Of a stretch of DNA of 64,000 nucleotides, positions 7,134-15,681 are shown piece by piece. The translations under genes and the position numbers were made by a program. Position 1 is the stretch's first letter. Every line of letters begins with the position of its first letter. Below the pieces are notes generated by a model, which worked only from the letters and a program-made list of their open reading frames with translations, was not told the origin of the DNA and searched no databases. The DNA comes from Ruminiclostridium papyrosolvens C7 (GTDB lineage: Bacteria; Bacillota; Clostridia; Acetivibrionales; DSM-1351), in NCBI RefSeq assembly GCF_000421965.1, contig NZ_ATAY01000088.1, forward strand, positions 1 to 64,000. Reading direction: 5' to 3'.

Positions 7134-8789
7134 TTATAGTCCTTTTTTCATGATCTCTTTTCCAATCTCTGCAAATATAGGTGCTGCAGATTCTCCTCCG
7201 CTTCTTCCATCCTCGATAAAAACAGCTACCGAGTATTTTGGAGATTTTGCCGGAAAATATCCTGCGAACCACGCCTGAACTATTTTTTGGCCATCTACAT
7301 ATTGACCTGTTTCAGCACTCCCAGTTTTGCCTCCTGCGCCCCCATACTCATCAATACTGGCCTTTTTTCCTGTTCCGGTGTTTACAACACCTTCCATTAG
7401 GTTTTTAATCCTGTCACTGGTGGCCTTTGACAGTACCCTTTTTTGCTCTGTTTCCTTTAAATCCCTGACTTTGTTACCTTCTTCGTTTACTACACAATCA
7501 ACTACATTAATATTGTTTTTTATTCCACCGTTAGCAATTGTAGCTACCATATCAGCTATCTGAACCGGAGTTGCCATAGTTTGTCCCTGCCCAATAGATA
7601 CATTTGCAACATCACCGGGATTTTTAAGATCCGTTATGGCGGGAATTACTCCCTTTGCTTCTTCAATACCCTGTTTGGACAGTCCTGTAAATTTTCCAAG
7701 ACCTAGTTTTTCACACATTGAGATTATTGGTTCAGCCCCCAGTTCCAAGGACATATTTATAAAATAAGCATTGCATGATTTTGCAAGAGCACTATTTATA
7801 TCTATTGTGCCATGGCCTCCGGTATTATATGAAGAGCATTTGAACTCTGTATCTCCTATCTGTATATATCCCGGACAGTTGAATACCATGTTGTAATCCT
7901 GGTCTTTTTCAAATACGGCAGCCAAATCGATCAACTTGAAAACCGAACCGATATTATACTGTGCAACAGCTCTGTTAAATAAAGGCTTTTTGTTGTTGAG
8001 CAGATAATTTTCAATATCGTTGGGGTCAAAATCAGGTTTACTGCACATACCTACAATGTCTCCCGTTGCCACATCCTCTACTACTATAGAGCCTGTCATT
8101 CCCTTTTCATCCAGAACCTTTTCAATAATACTCTGTATATGGTAATCTATGGTAAGCCTGATATCCAGCTTTTTATTCTCACTGTTTTCCTCAATTATTC
8201 TATACCCGAGACCACCCAGCAAGTTATTACCTCCGTCTGTTATTACACCTATTGAGTCTGTTTTGCCATAATTCAATGTCTTTTCATATATTTTTTCCAG
8301 CCCAAAACTTCCCACTTGGTCAACCTTGTTCAAATAACCAAGCAAGTGTTTCGCCCTGGTATCAGTGTTGTATCTGCTTAATGTGTTTACAAAAGATATT
8401 CCTTCATAATTAAGCTGAGAAAGAACATCCTTTGTTTCACTGTCAACTTCCATTATCATGGGGGTATTTTTTCTTTGCAAAGATTCGTTTGTTTTTTCGG
8501 GGTCAAGCCCCAGTATCCGGCATATATTATCAACTGCTTCATTCTGCCCACGTAAAAGAGAGGGTTTCAGAACTACAGTGACTTTTGGTGTTCTTCCTGT
8601 AAGCTTTATTCCGTTTTTATCCAGAAAATCGCCTCTCGAATTCTCTATATTAACATTGTTCACTCTTTGGCTGGACGCTTCCTTTGAATAACCTGGACCT
8701 GCCACAACCTGTATATAAAATAGTCTGGTTACCAGTAATGCAAATGTTGCCATAAATATAAATAGTATTGTCTTAATTCTTTTTGTCAT
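7134..8789 (-). CDS. Class B penicillin-binding protein (transpeptidase)
   Basis: A 551-residue protein: a short cytoplasmic start, one membrane anchor (about 7-28), a PBP dimer-type region, then a transpeptidase domain. The active-site motifs are visible: S282-x-x-K285 (GSVFK), SCN at 338-340, and KTG at 488-490. It crosslinks cell-wall peptides outside the membrane and should be a beta-lactam target. It is shorter than vegetative PBP2/FtsI and has no PASTA domain, so a SpoVD or specialised elongation role cannot be assigned. The ATG has AAAGGGG upstream. It appears to be monocistronic, ending at the shared terminator. Confidence 0.9.
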   Translation of the reverse strand: MTKRIKTILFIFMATFALLVTRLFYIQVVAGPGYSKEASSQRVNNVNIENSRGDFLDKNGIKLTGRTPKVTVVLKPSLLRGQNEAVDNICRILGLDPEKTNESLQRKNTPMIMEVDSETKDVLSQLNYEGISFVNTLSRYNTDTRAKHLLGYLNKVDQVGSFGLEKIYEKTLNYGKTDSIGVITDGGNNLLGGLGYRIIEENSENKKLDIRLTIDYHIQSIIEKVLDEKGMTGSIVVEDVATGDIVGMCSKPDFDPNDIENYLLNNKKPLFNRAVAQYNIGSVFKLIDLAAVFEKDQDYNMVFNCPGYIQIGDTEFKCSSYNTGGHGTIDINSALAKSCNAYFINMSLELGAEPIISMCEKLGLGKFTGLSKQGIEEAKGVIPAITDLKNPGDVANVSIGQGQTMATPVQIADMVATIANGGIKNNINVVDCVVNEEGNKVRDLKETEQKRVLSKATSDRIKNLMEGVVNTGTGKKASIDEYGGAGGKTGSAETGQYVDGQKIVQAWFAGYFPAKSPKYSVAVFIEDGRSGGESAAPIFAEIGKEIMKKGL

Positions 8790-8881
8790 AATAAACCCCT
8801 TTAATTGAAAATGATTATTATACTAATTATTTCCATGTCAAAGGGGAGGTTATACAACTTATGAATATTCCTCAAATTGAT

Positions 8882-9337
8882 TTATATTTTTTTAAGAATT
8901 TTTACATATTTGCCGAGTTCATCTTCTCCCTCAAAAATAATATTTGTAAAACCCTTTTTTTCATATAGGTGTTTAGCAACTATATTATCAATATCAACCC
9001 CTACAGAAATTTCCTCAAATCCAATTACTTTGGCATAATTAATAAGGAAATCAAGAATAATCCCTTCAATACCTCGATTACGATATTCGGCTTTAACTAT
9101 CATACGAGAAAGGTATACTCGTTTACCCGGAATTGTATAATCCGGGTCACTATTGTGTAAAACCAAGGCCCCCTCTCCAATAAATCCCCCGTTTTCTATA
9201 TAAACAAAAATTATTCTTATACCTTTTTCTAATTCATCATACCACTTCTTGGCATTTTCAAAATTACGATTCATATCCCATATGTTGCTGCATTTATAGT
9301 AATCTTGGGGTTGTAATTTAATGATATTATAAGGCAT
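8882..9337 (-). CDS. GNAT-family N-acetyltransferase
   Basis: About 151 residues. The acetyl-CoA binding motif A is seen around RMIVKAEYRNRGIEGIIL, followed by the typical IGFEEISVGVDIDN-x-A-x-x-LYEKKGF ending of GNAT domains. The substrate is unknown. The start at 9337 (MPYNII) is preferred because AAAGGAG lies upstream; the earlier in-frame ATG at 9358 has no ribosome site and contains that AAAGGAG inside its own codons. Confidence 0.8.
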   Translation of the reverse strand: MPYNIIKLQPQDYYKCSNIWDMNRNFENAKKWYDELEKGIRIIFVYIENGGFIGEGALVLHNSDPDYTIPGKRVYLSRMIVKAEYRNRGIEGIILDFLINYAKVIGFEEISVGVDIDNIVAKHLYEKKGFTNIIFEGEDELGKYVKILKKI

Positions 9338-9385
9338 TAAAGCTGCATCTCCTTTCATTTTTACTCATAGGTCTGTTAGAATACT

Positions 9386-9980
9386 TTACAGAATGGAAAT
9401 TACACCTTTAACAATTTTATAAATATCACCATTAATTTTATTATCAAAATAATGCTTAATCTCAAAAAGTGATTCCCATTTTGGGATAGTTGGTTCGTTA
9501 AAACCTCTTCTTAATACGACATTAACAAATCTTTTTTCAATATAAGTTGGTCCTGTAGGAAACGAAATTGCATCACACAACTGAATTAAATGGTCATAAT
9601 CATTGTATTCTATATTAGAAATATAGCCTTGAATAAAATCAGTTTCAGAAGGGCTACAATCATTATCCCCATTATAAGCACTAACATTTTTGTACGGAAA
9701 TGAATGAGTAAAACAAATACGGGCACTATCGTCATATCCTTGTGAAATCATGAATTGTATCCTGATAAAATATGATGCATATCCATCACACCGTCTCTGC
9801 GACCAATATCATGTAGCAAACCTAAAACACAAGCTATATTTTTATCGAAATTATTGCATTTCGAAGCTATTGCTCTTGCACACATACCTGCTGTTTTGTT
9901 ATGTTCAACCCATGTTCCAGGGTTTAATTTTTCATCTTCGTTTAGTATTTTTACTGCATTTTCAATATCTGGTATTCCAT
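9386..9980 (-). pseudogene. Frameshifted HD-domain hydrolase
   Basis: Two reading frames together make one HD-superfamily protein. The upstream frame reads GIPDIENAVKILNEDEK, then NPGTWVEH and LLHDIGRRDG (the H..HD metal motif), and stops just after HHILSGYNS. The downstream frame (ORF from 9751) continues with MISQGYDDSARIC to a normal-looking C-terminus at 9386. Fusing them needs one missing base near 9752. The start also looks broken: GGTGAG and ATG (9980) are present, but the ATG is one base out of frame with GIPDIE. Two single-base losses, or two sequencing errors, would explain this. Confidence 0.7.
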
Positions 9981-10352
9981 ATACTCACCTACTATACATA
10001 AATTTGGTTTATCTTTACTTTGTAATATATAAACAAGTGTGTAATTCCTCTTAATTCCATGTTATATTCTGTCAACCCATAAGTCAAGTAATTGCATATT
10101 TTAATGCTCGTAATTCTCTTACCGTTGTATCCAATGCTTCGTTGATATGCCTATAAAGTGCCTATATTGATGATACAAGTCTTTAACAACATACTTCCAT
10201 TGCAACCAGAACATAGACTTGTTCGTTAGCCTCTAATTCCGGATTTGACCCGCTAGAGGAGCAGCCGAACCTCCCTAATCAAATCATAAAAAAGAAGAAT
10301 ACCAATGGCATTCTTCTTTTTTATATAGTACTGTTTAATTTTAAGATAATTT
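9981..10352. other. Intergenic stretch without a recognisable gene
   Basis: About 370 bp. Short minus-strand frames exist around 10090-10210 (for example one ending in TTVRELRALKYAIT), but they are broken by stops and have no ribosome site. They may be the remnant of a lost gene. The end of the stretch holds the hairpin at 10288-10322. Confidence 0.4.
10288..10322. terminator. Terminator after trhP
   Basis: An inverted repeat AAAAAAGAAGAAT..CC / GG..ATTCTTCTTTTTT with one mismatch. T-runs lie on both strands. It sits just past the stop of the U32-family gene on the minus strand. Confidence 0.75.
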
Positions 10353-11573
10353 TTACTTCCTTCTCAAAATCGTAAAAGGCCCCACTTCCTCATCAATAGG
10401 CATATATACAATCATCTGTGCATGAGGTGCAGTTCTGATGCTTTCACCATCCTCATTATGCATTTCTTTAATAGTTTGTGTAAAATAGCCTTTTCGTGGG
10501 CTTACCACTTCAATGTCATCTCCTACGATCATGCGGTTTCTCTGCTCAATCTTTGCAATACCGGTGGTTTTGTCATGTTCCAGTACCATTCCCACAAAGT
10601 CGTATTCTCTTATATAGGAACTGGTATTGTATATCTGATCGGCACCTGTAGTCTTATTAAAATAAAATCCGGTGGTATATTCTCTGTGGCTGGCTTTTGA
10701 GAGTTCTTTTAGCCATTCGGGATCAAAGCTGTAATTGTCAGGGTCAGCCAAATACGCATCAATAGCCTGTCTGTAAGCACTTACAACTGTGGCTACATAA
10801 AACGAGCTTTTCATTCTGCCTTCAATCTTGAAGCTATAAATACCTGCTTTGACCAATTCAGGAATATGCTCAATCATGCATAAATCCTTTGAATTGTATA
10901 TATATGTTCCCTTTTCATCCTCATAGACAGGATAATACTCTCCGGGACGTTTTTCTTCAACCAGATGGTACTTCCATCTGCAAGGGTGAGAACATGCTCC
11001 CCTGTTGGAATCTCGTCCTGCCATATAGTTGCTGAGCAAGCATCTTCCTGAGTAGGAAATGCACATTGCACCATGAACAAAGGCCTCTAAATCCAAGTCG
11101 TCTGGTGTTTTCGACCTGATTTCACTTATTTCTTGAAGAGAAAGCTCCCTTGCAGTAACAATTCTTTTAGCTCCATGCCTGTACCAGAACATAGCACTGG
11201 AGTAGTTGGTGTTGTTAGCCTGAGTGCTTATATGAATCTCCATGTCAGGAGCATTTTCACGTACAATATCAAAAATTCCTGGATCAGAAACTATAACCGC
11301 ATCTATTCCCAGTTCATCAAGCTGCTCTATATATTCAGGCAATCCCTCAAGGTCCTCATTATGAGGAATTATATTAACAGTGACATAAACCTTACAATCA
11401 CGCTGGTGTGCGAAGGAAAGTCCCTCCTTGATGTCTTCAAGTGAGAAATTGTCAGCAGATGCCCTTAAACCAAACTTCTGTCCGCCAATATATACTGCGT
11501 CTGCACCATACATAATTGCCATTTTAAGCTTTTCAAGATTTCCGGCCGGAGCCAGAAGCTCAACTTTATTCAT
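10353..11573 (-). CDS. trhP: U32-family tRNA U34 hydroxylase (TrhP/YrrO-like)
   Basis: A 406-residue protein of the former peptidase U32 family. The signature is clear: EAFVHGAMCISYSGRCLLSN, followed by GRDSNRGACSHPCRW, which supplies conserved cysteines. B. subtilis YrrO/TrhP2 (about 420 residues) and E. coli TrhP form 5-hydroxyuridine at tRNA wobble position 34. The gene directly precedes, in map order, the methyltransferase that completes 5-methoxyuridine. The ATG has GTGGAGGATTT upstream. The shorter YrrN-type partner is not in the window. Confidence 0.85.
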   Translation of the reverse strand: MNKVELLAPAGNLEKLKMAIMYGADAVYIGGQKFGLRASADNFSLEDIKEGLSFAHQRDCKVYVTVNIIPHNEDLEGLPEYIEQLDELGIDAVIVSDPGIFDIVRENAPDMEIHISTQANNTNYSSAMFWYRHGAKRIVTARELSLQEISEIRSKTPDDLDLEAFVHGAMCISYSGRCLLSNYMAGRDSNRGACSHPCRWKYHLVEEKRPGEYYPVYEDEKGTYIYNSKDLCMIEHIPELVKAGIYSFKIEGRMKSSFYVATVVSAYRQAIDAYLADPDNYSFDPEWLKELSKASHREYTTGFYFNKTTGADQIYNTSSYIREYDFVGMVLEHDKTTGIAKIEQRNRMIVGDDIEVVSPRKGYFTQTIKEMHNEDGESIRTAPHAQMIVYMPIDEEVGPFTILRRK

Positions 11574-11592
11574 AAATCCTCCACAACGTTGT

Positions 11593-12234
11593 TTACTGTT
11601 TATTATAACTAAGTGCTACTCCGTCTCCAATAGGAATTATACCTGTCTCAAATGACTCATCCTCGCAAAGCTCCTTTAGGAAACTTCTCATTCTGTTTAC
11701 TATGGTTCTCTTTCTCCTTACCACAAGGTCATCACTCGCAGTCATACCCTTATATAGAACATTGTCGGAAACAATAATTCCGCCTGGAGCAAGCATCCTC
11801 TTACAATGTTCAAAAAACTCACCGTACTGTCCTTTTGCTGCATCAATGAAAATCATATCATAACTTTTGTCAAGGCAGGCCAGAACCTCTAAAGCATCTC
11901 CTGCAATAACATTTATAGTACCCTGAAGTCCGGCACGCTTTATATTTGTTCTGGCCACCTCAATCATTTCTTCATTTCGCTCTATGGTATCTATTATACC
12001 CTTTTGCTGCAAAAATCCTGAAAACAAAATAGAAGAATATCCTATGGCTGTCCCAACTTCCAGAATTCTTGAGGGCCGCTTCATACTCCCAATAACCTTC
12101 AAAAGTGCTGCCACCTCAGGCTGAATTATTGGCACGTGATTTTTTGCAGCATATTCTTCAAGCTCCGCTAAAAGACCGGTATTGGGTTTAATTGTCTCTC
12201 TTATATATTGAGTAATGTATTCGTAATTAATCAT
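11593..12234 (-). CDS. trmR: tRNA 5-hydroxyuridine O-methyltransferase (TrmR/YrrM)
   Basis: A 213-residue class I SAM-dependent O-methyltransferase. Motif I is ILEVGTAIGYSS (about 77-88) and the metal/substrate segment is DMIFIDAAKGQY. B. subtilis TrmR turns ho5U34 into mo5U34, widening codon reading by tRNAs with U34. Only 19 nt separate it from trhP downstream, so the two modification genes are probably co-transcribed. TTGGAG lies 7 nt before the ATG. A catechol-type O-methyltransferase of small molecules is the fallback call. Confidence 0.85.
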   Translation of the reverse strand: MINYEYITQYIRETIKPNTGLLAELEEYAAKNHVPIIQPEVAALLKVIGSMKRPSRILEVGTAIGYSSILFSGFLQQKGIIDTIERNEEMIEVARTNIKRAGLQGTINVIAGDALEVLACLDKSYDMIFIDAAKGQYGEFFEHCKRMLAPGGIIVSDNVLYKGMTASDDLVVRRKRTIVNRMRSFLKELCEDESFETGIIPIGDGVALSYNKQ

Positions 12235-12258
12235 TTCATTGCTCCAATCAGCTACAAC

Positions 12259-12299
12259 GTTAAAAATAAAGATGGCATACTGCCATCTTTATTTTTAAC
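12259..12299. terminator. Perfect 19-bp hairpin between mltG and trmR
   Basis: A perfect inverted repeat (GTTAAAAATAAAGATGGCA and its complement) around a 3-nt loop TAC, with T-runs in both arms. It should end most mltG transcripts before trmR on the minus strand, splitting what would otherwise be one operon. Confidence 0.85.
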
Positions 12300-12339
12300 A
12301 TTTCCGGCATTTAAGCCAGCCTAATTAATTTTTGCGTAA

Positions 12340-13620
12340 TTATTTTGCCAATCCATATTGCTTCATAGCCTTTAAATGCTCCGCATATGTCTTGGAGAAC
12401 TTAGTAGTACCATCACCTGCTGATAAAAAGAACATGTAATCCGTATCCTCATCAGGATACAGTGCCGCATTTATTGCATCAATACTTGGTGAACAAATAG
12501 GTCCCGGTGGTAAACCCGCATGAAGATAAGTATTATAAGGATTATCAGTATTTTTATCATTATATGTTATTACCTTATGCACCTTTCCCTCAGTATTAAG
12601 GAAAATATACTGGAGAGTGGCACATGACTCTAACTTTCTCAGATTAGGATTCTGATCTTTCAAACGCCTATGAAATACTTCCGACACAACTCTTCTTTCC
12701 TGACTGTTGCTTACCTCTCTCTCAATTATTGAGGCAAGAGTAATAACCTGATCCATTGACATACCTAATTCCTTGGCACGAGTATACATTTCTTTTGTTA
12801 TTTTGTTGTTGAAGTTGCTCAGCATAACATTTATGATTGTCTTTTCACTGGCATTCATTGCAAATTCATATGTATCGGGAAACAAATATCCTTCCAGCTT
12901 GAATTCACGATTATTACTGTCTTTTATGTCCTTTATGAAATCATAGTCATACTTTTGATACTTCATTGCATAATCAAATTTGTCTACAGTAGAAAGTCCC
13001 TTTTTAACAAAGGTATTCACAATCTGTCTGTAGCTCAAGCCCTCGGGTATGGTTACTTTTTTACTTTCCGGCTTTCCGGTAAGAATTGTCATTATAGTGT
13101 TGAATTCCAATCCCGGTTTCAGAATGTGTGTACCAGCCTGATACTTGCCGTCAAAGCCGTTAATTTTTGACACAATTGTAAAAACCTGAGGTTTGCTGAT
13201 AATACCTTCATTTGCAAGTATTCCGGCAATAGTCTTGGTATCTGATCCCATAGGTATATCAACCATCTTTGCACCCTCTGAATCAGCCTTTATTTTGACT
13301 TCCTTGGTTACTGTCTCAGATGTATCGGTGGAAACCGTACTTCTAAAAGTTATAACGGCTCCCACAGTAAAAATAAATACAAAAACAATAAAAATGGTCA
13401 GCCAGAAGGACATCTTCCTTAATCCGGCTGATATTATAAATATCCCAAAAAGAACCAATGTAAGCCCTACTGCCGTAAACACTGCATTTAGCAGGCCAAA
13501 CTTAGCATCAAAGCCTTTTAACAGAGTTCCGAAATAATTCATGATGTTTGGGATTGATAGCAATATCCCGACAATCACAGTCAGTATCCCTGTCAATGAT
13601 ACTTTTAATCTTCTATCCAT
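12340..13620 (-). CDS. mltG: Endolytic murein transglycosylase MltG (YceG-like)
   Basis: About 426 residues. The C-terminal YceG domain shows the catalytic-Glu region TLASIIEREV and the conserved HRRL, FLNTEG and YNTY-GLPPGPI motifs. It cleaves nascent glycan strands and sets their length at the membrane. The N-terminus has three predicted hydrophobic segments (about 8-28, 44-68, 73-92), whereas typical MltG has one; a LysM-like region follows. Start is the ATG at 13620 or a TTG one codon earlier. Gene order with trmR and trhP matches yrrL-yrrM-yrrO of B. subtilis. Confidence 0.9.
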   Translation of the reverse strand: MDRRLKVSLTGILTVIVGILLSIPNIMNYFGTLLKGFDAKFGLLNAVFTAVGLTLVLFGIFIISAGLRKMSFWLTIFIVFVFIFTVGAVITFRSTVSTDTSETVTKEVKIKADSEGAKMVDIPMGSDTKTIAGILANEGIISKPQVFTIVSKINGFDGKYQAGTHILKPGLEFNTIMTILTGKPESKKVTIPEGLSYRQIVNTFVKKGLSTVDKFDYAMKYQKYDYDFIKDIKDSNNREFKLEGYLFPDTYEFAMNASEKTIINVMLSNFNNKITKEMYTRAKELGMSMDQVITLASIIEREVSNSQERRVVSEVFHRRLKDQNPNLRKLESCATLQYIFLNTEGKVHKVITYNDKNTDNPYNTYLHAGLPPGPICSPSIDAINAALYPDEDTDYMFFLSAGDGTTKFSKTYAEHLKAMKQYGLAK

Positions 13621-13708
13621 CAAATATGTGACTCCATTCTAAAAATTCAAAAGCTTTTATAATAACTACTATAATATTCTTTTTAAATTTTGTCCATATT
13701 CCCGGTAA

Positions 13709-15526
13709 TTACATTTTACTTCTAATTTTTGCTCTTGATTCTGTATCCAGTACTTTTTTTCTTAAACGGATACTCTTTGGAGTCATCTCTACAAGTTCAT
13801 CTTCAGCAATAAATTCCAGTGCCTGTTCTAAGCTCAAAATCGTAGGAGGTGTTAATCTCAATGCCTCATCTGACCCGGAAGCTCTCATATTCGTAACATG
13901 CTTCTTCTTACAAACATTTACAACCAGATCATCATATCTGGCATTCTCACCTACAATCATACCTTCATAAACCTTTGTTCCCGGTGTTATGAAAAGAGTT
14001 CCTCTTTCCTGAGCATTGTACAAGCCGTAAGTAACAGCTTCGCCATCCTCCCAGGCAATCAGTGAACCTCTTGACCTTGTAGGAATCTCGCCCTTATATG
14101 GTTCATATCCGTGGAATACGTGATTCATTATTCCATTTCCTTTTGTATCGGTAAGCAATTCAGACCTGTATCCAATCAATCCTCTTGCCGGAATCCTAAA
14201 TTCAAGCCTCATATAGCCCTGATTTGCAGATGTCATATTAACCATCTCGGATTTTCTTTGTCCGAGTTTTTCCATTACTGTTCCCATGAATTCTTCAGGA
14301 ACATCTATCATCAGGTATTCGATAGGCTCCATTAACACGCCGTCTATTTCCTTGTTAATAACCGAAGGCTTTGAAACCTGGAATTCATATCCCTGTCTTC
14401 TCATTGTTTCAACCAATATTGACAGATGAAGCTCGCCTCTTCCTGATACAACAAAAGCATCAGCAGAATCAGTTTCCTCAACTCTTAAACTTACATTTGT
14501 TTCCAACTCCTTGAAGAGCCTATCCCTCAAATGTCTTGAAGTTACAAAGGTACCTTCTCTTCCTGCAAACGGACTGTTATTTACGCTGAATGTCATTGAC
14601 AAAGTTGGTTCGTCAATAGCAACAAATGGCAATGGATCAGGTGCGCCTACTTCACATATTGTATCTCCGATTGTAACATCACCTACACCGGAAACCGCAA
14701 CTATATCCCCCAACTTTGCTTCTAAAGTCTCAATTCTTTTCAGACCTTCATAGCAATACAGCTTTGTTATTCTAGCGTTAAGCTGATTTCCTTCCTTTTT
14801 ACAAATTATTGCGGGCTGGCCAAGTTTTACAGAACCTCTCTCAACTCTGCCTATAGCTATTCTTCCGACATATTCATCATAGTCAATGTTTGAAACCAAC
14901 AACTGAAGCGTTCCGTCCAGTTCACCCTGAGGTGAAGGAACCTTGTCTATGATTACATCAAATAGAGGCTTTAAATCTCTTCTTTCCCCGCCAAGGTCGC
15001 AAACTGCAAAACCTTCCCTTGAAGAAGCATAAATAACCGGGAATTCCAACTGGTCATCGTCTGCTCCCAGTTCGATAAACAATTCCAGAACTTCGTCAAC
15101 TACTTCCTCCGGTCTTGCTTCCGGTCTGTCAATCTTATTTACAACAACAATTGGCTTTAAGTTCAGTTGTAATGCTTTTTTAAGTACAAACCTTGTCTGT
15201 GGCATTGCACCTTCAAATGCATCAACTAATAGTAAAACACCATCAACCATTTTCAGTACACGTTCAACTTCTCCGCCGAAGTCGGCATGTCCGGGAGTAT
15301 CAACAATATTTATTTTAGTTCCGTTATAGTTGACAGCAGTATTTTTTGCAAGTATTGTAATACCTCTTTCCTTTTCAAGGTCATTGGAATCCATTACTCT
15401 TTCAGCAACAGCCTCGTTTTCTCTGAAAATACCGCTCTGTCTGAGCATGGCATCAACCAGAGTAGTCTTTCCATGGTCAACGTGTGCTATTATTGCTATG
15501 TTCTTTATATCCTGTCTGATATCCAC
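13709..15526 (-). CDS. typA: Ribosome-associated GTPase TypA/BipA
   Basis: A 605-residue translational GTPase, the normal length for the family. G1 is AHVDHGKTT (about 14-22), G3 is DTPGHADFGGEVERVL, G4 is NKIDRPEARP, and the C-terminal domain carries RIPARGLIGYRSELLTDT, which is diagnostic of TypA/BipA. It acts on the ribosome in 50S assembly and stress adaptation. The start is a GTG at 15526 after AAGGAGAG. It stands alone with about 150 bp of spacer on the mutS2 side. Confidence 0.96.
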   Translation of the reverse strand: MDIRQDIKNIAIIAHVDHGKTTLVDAMLRQSGIFRENEAVAERVMDSNDLEKERGITILAKNTAVNYNGTKINIVDTPGHADFGGEVERVLKMVDGVLLLVDAFEGAMPQTRFVLKKALQLNLKPIVVVNKIDRPEARPEEVVDEVLELFIELGADDDQLEFPVIYASSREGFAVCDLGGERRDLKPLFDVIIDKVPSPQGELDGTLQLLVSNIDYDEYVGRIAIGRVERGSVKLGQPAIICKKEGNQLNARITKLYCYEGLKRIETLEAKLGDIVAVSGVGDVTIGDTICEVGAPDPLPFVAIDEPTLSMTFSVNNSPFAGREGTFVTSRHLRDRLFKELETNVSLRVEETDSADAFVVSGRGELHLSILVETMRRQGYEFQVSKPSVINKEIDGVLMEPIEYLMIDVPEEFMGTVMEKLGQRKSEMVNMTSANQGYMRLEFRIPARGLIGYRSELLTDTKGNGIMNHVFHGYEPYKGEIPTRSRGSLIAWEDGEAVTYGLYNAQERGTLFITPGTKVYEGMIVGENARYDDLVVNVCKKKHVTNMRASGSDEALRLTPPTILSLEQALEFIAEDELVEMTPKSIRLRKKVLDTESRAKIRSKM

Positions 15527-15681
15527 AAAAACTCTCCTTCACTACTTCCTAATTTATTATCTATAATTAATCTTCTTTTTAAGCCATATTAAACAATATA
15601 TCTAATATAAAGTAAAAAGCCACTAATTATTCTAATTTACTGTGTCTAAATTGTCAACCTTTTGCATATTTTGGGTGTAAG

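Noticed and set aside
10055-10260. Possible degraded gene with HINEALDTTVRELR-type end
   Set aside because: Only short frames in shifting phases with no ribosome site; too little for a call.
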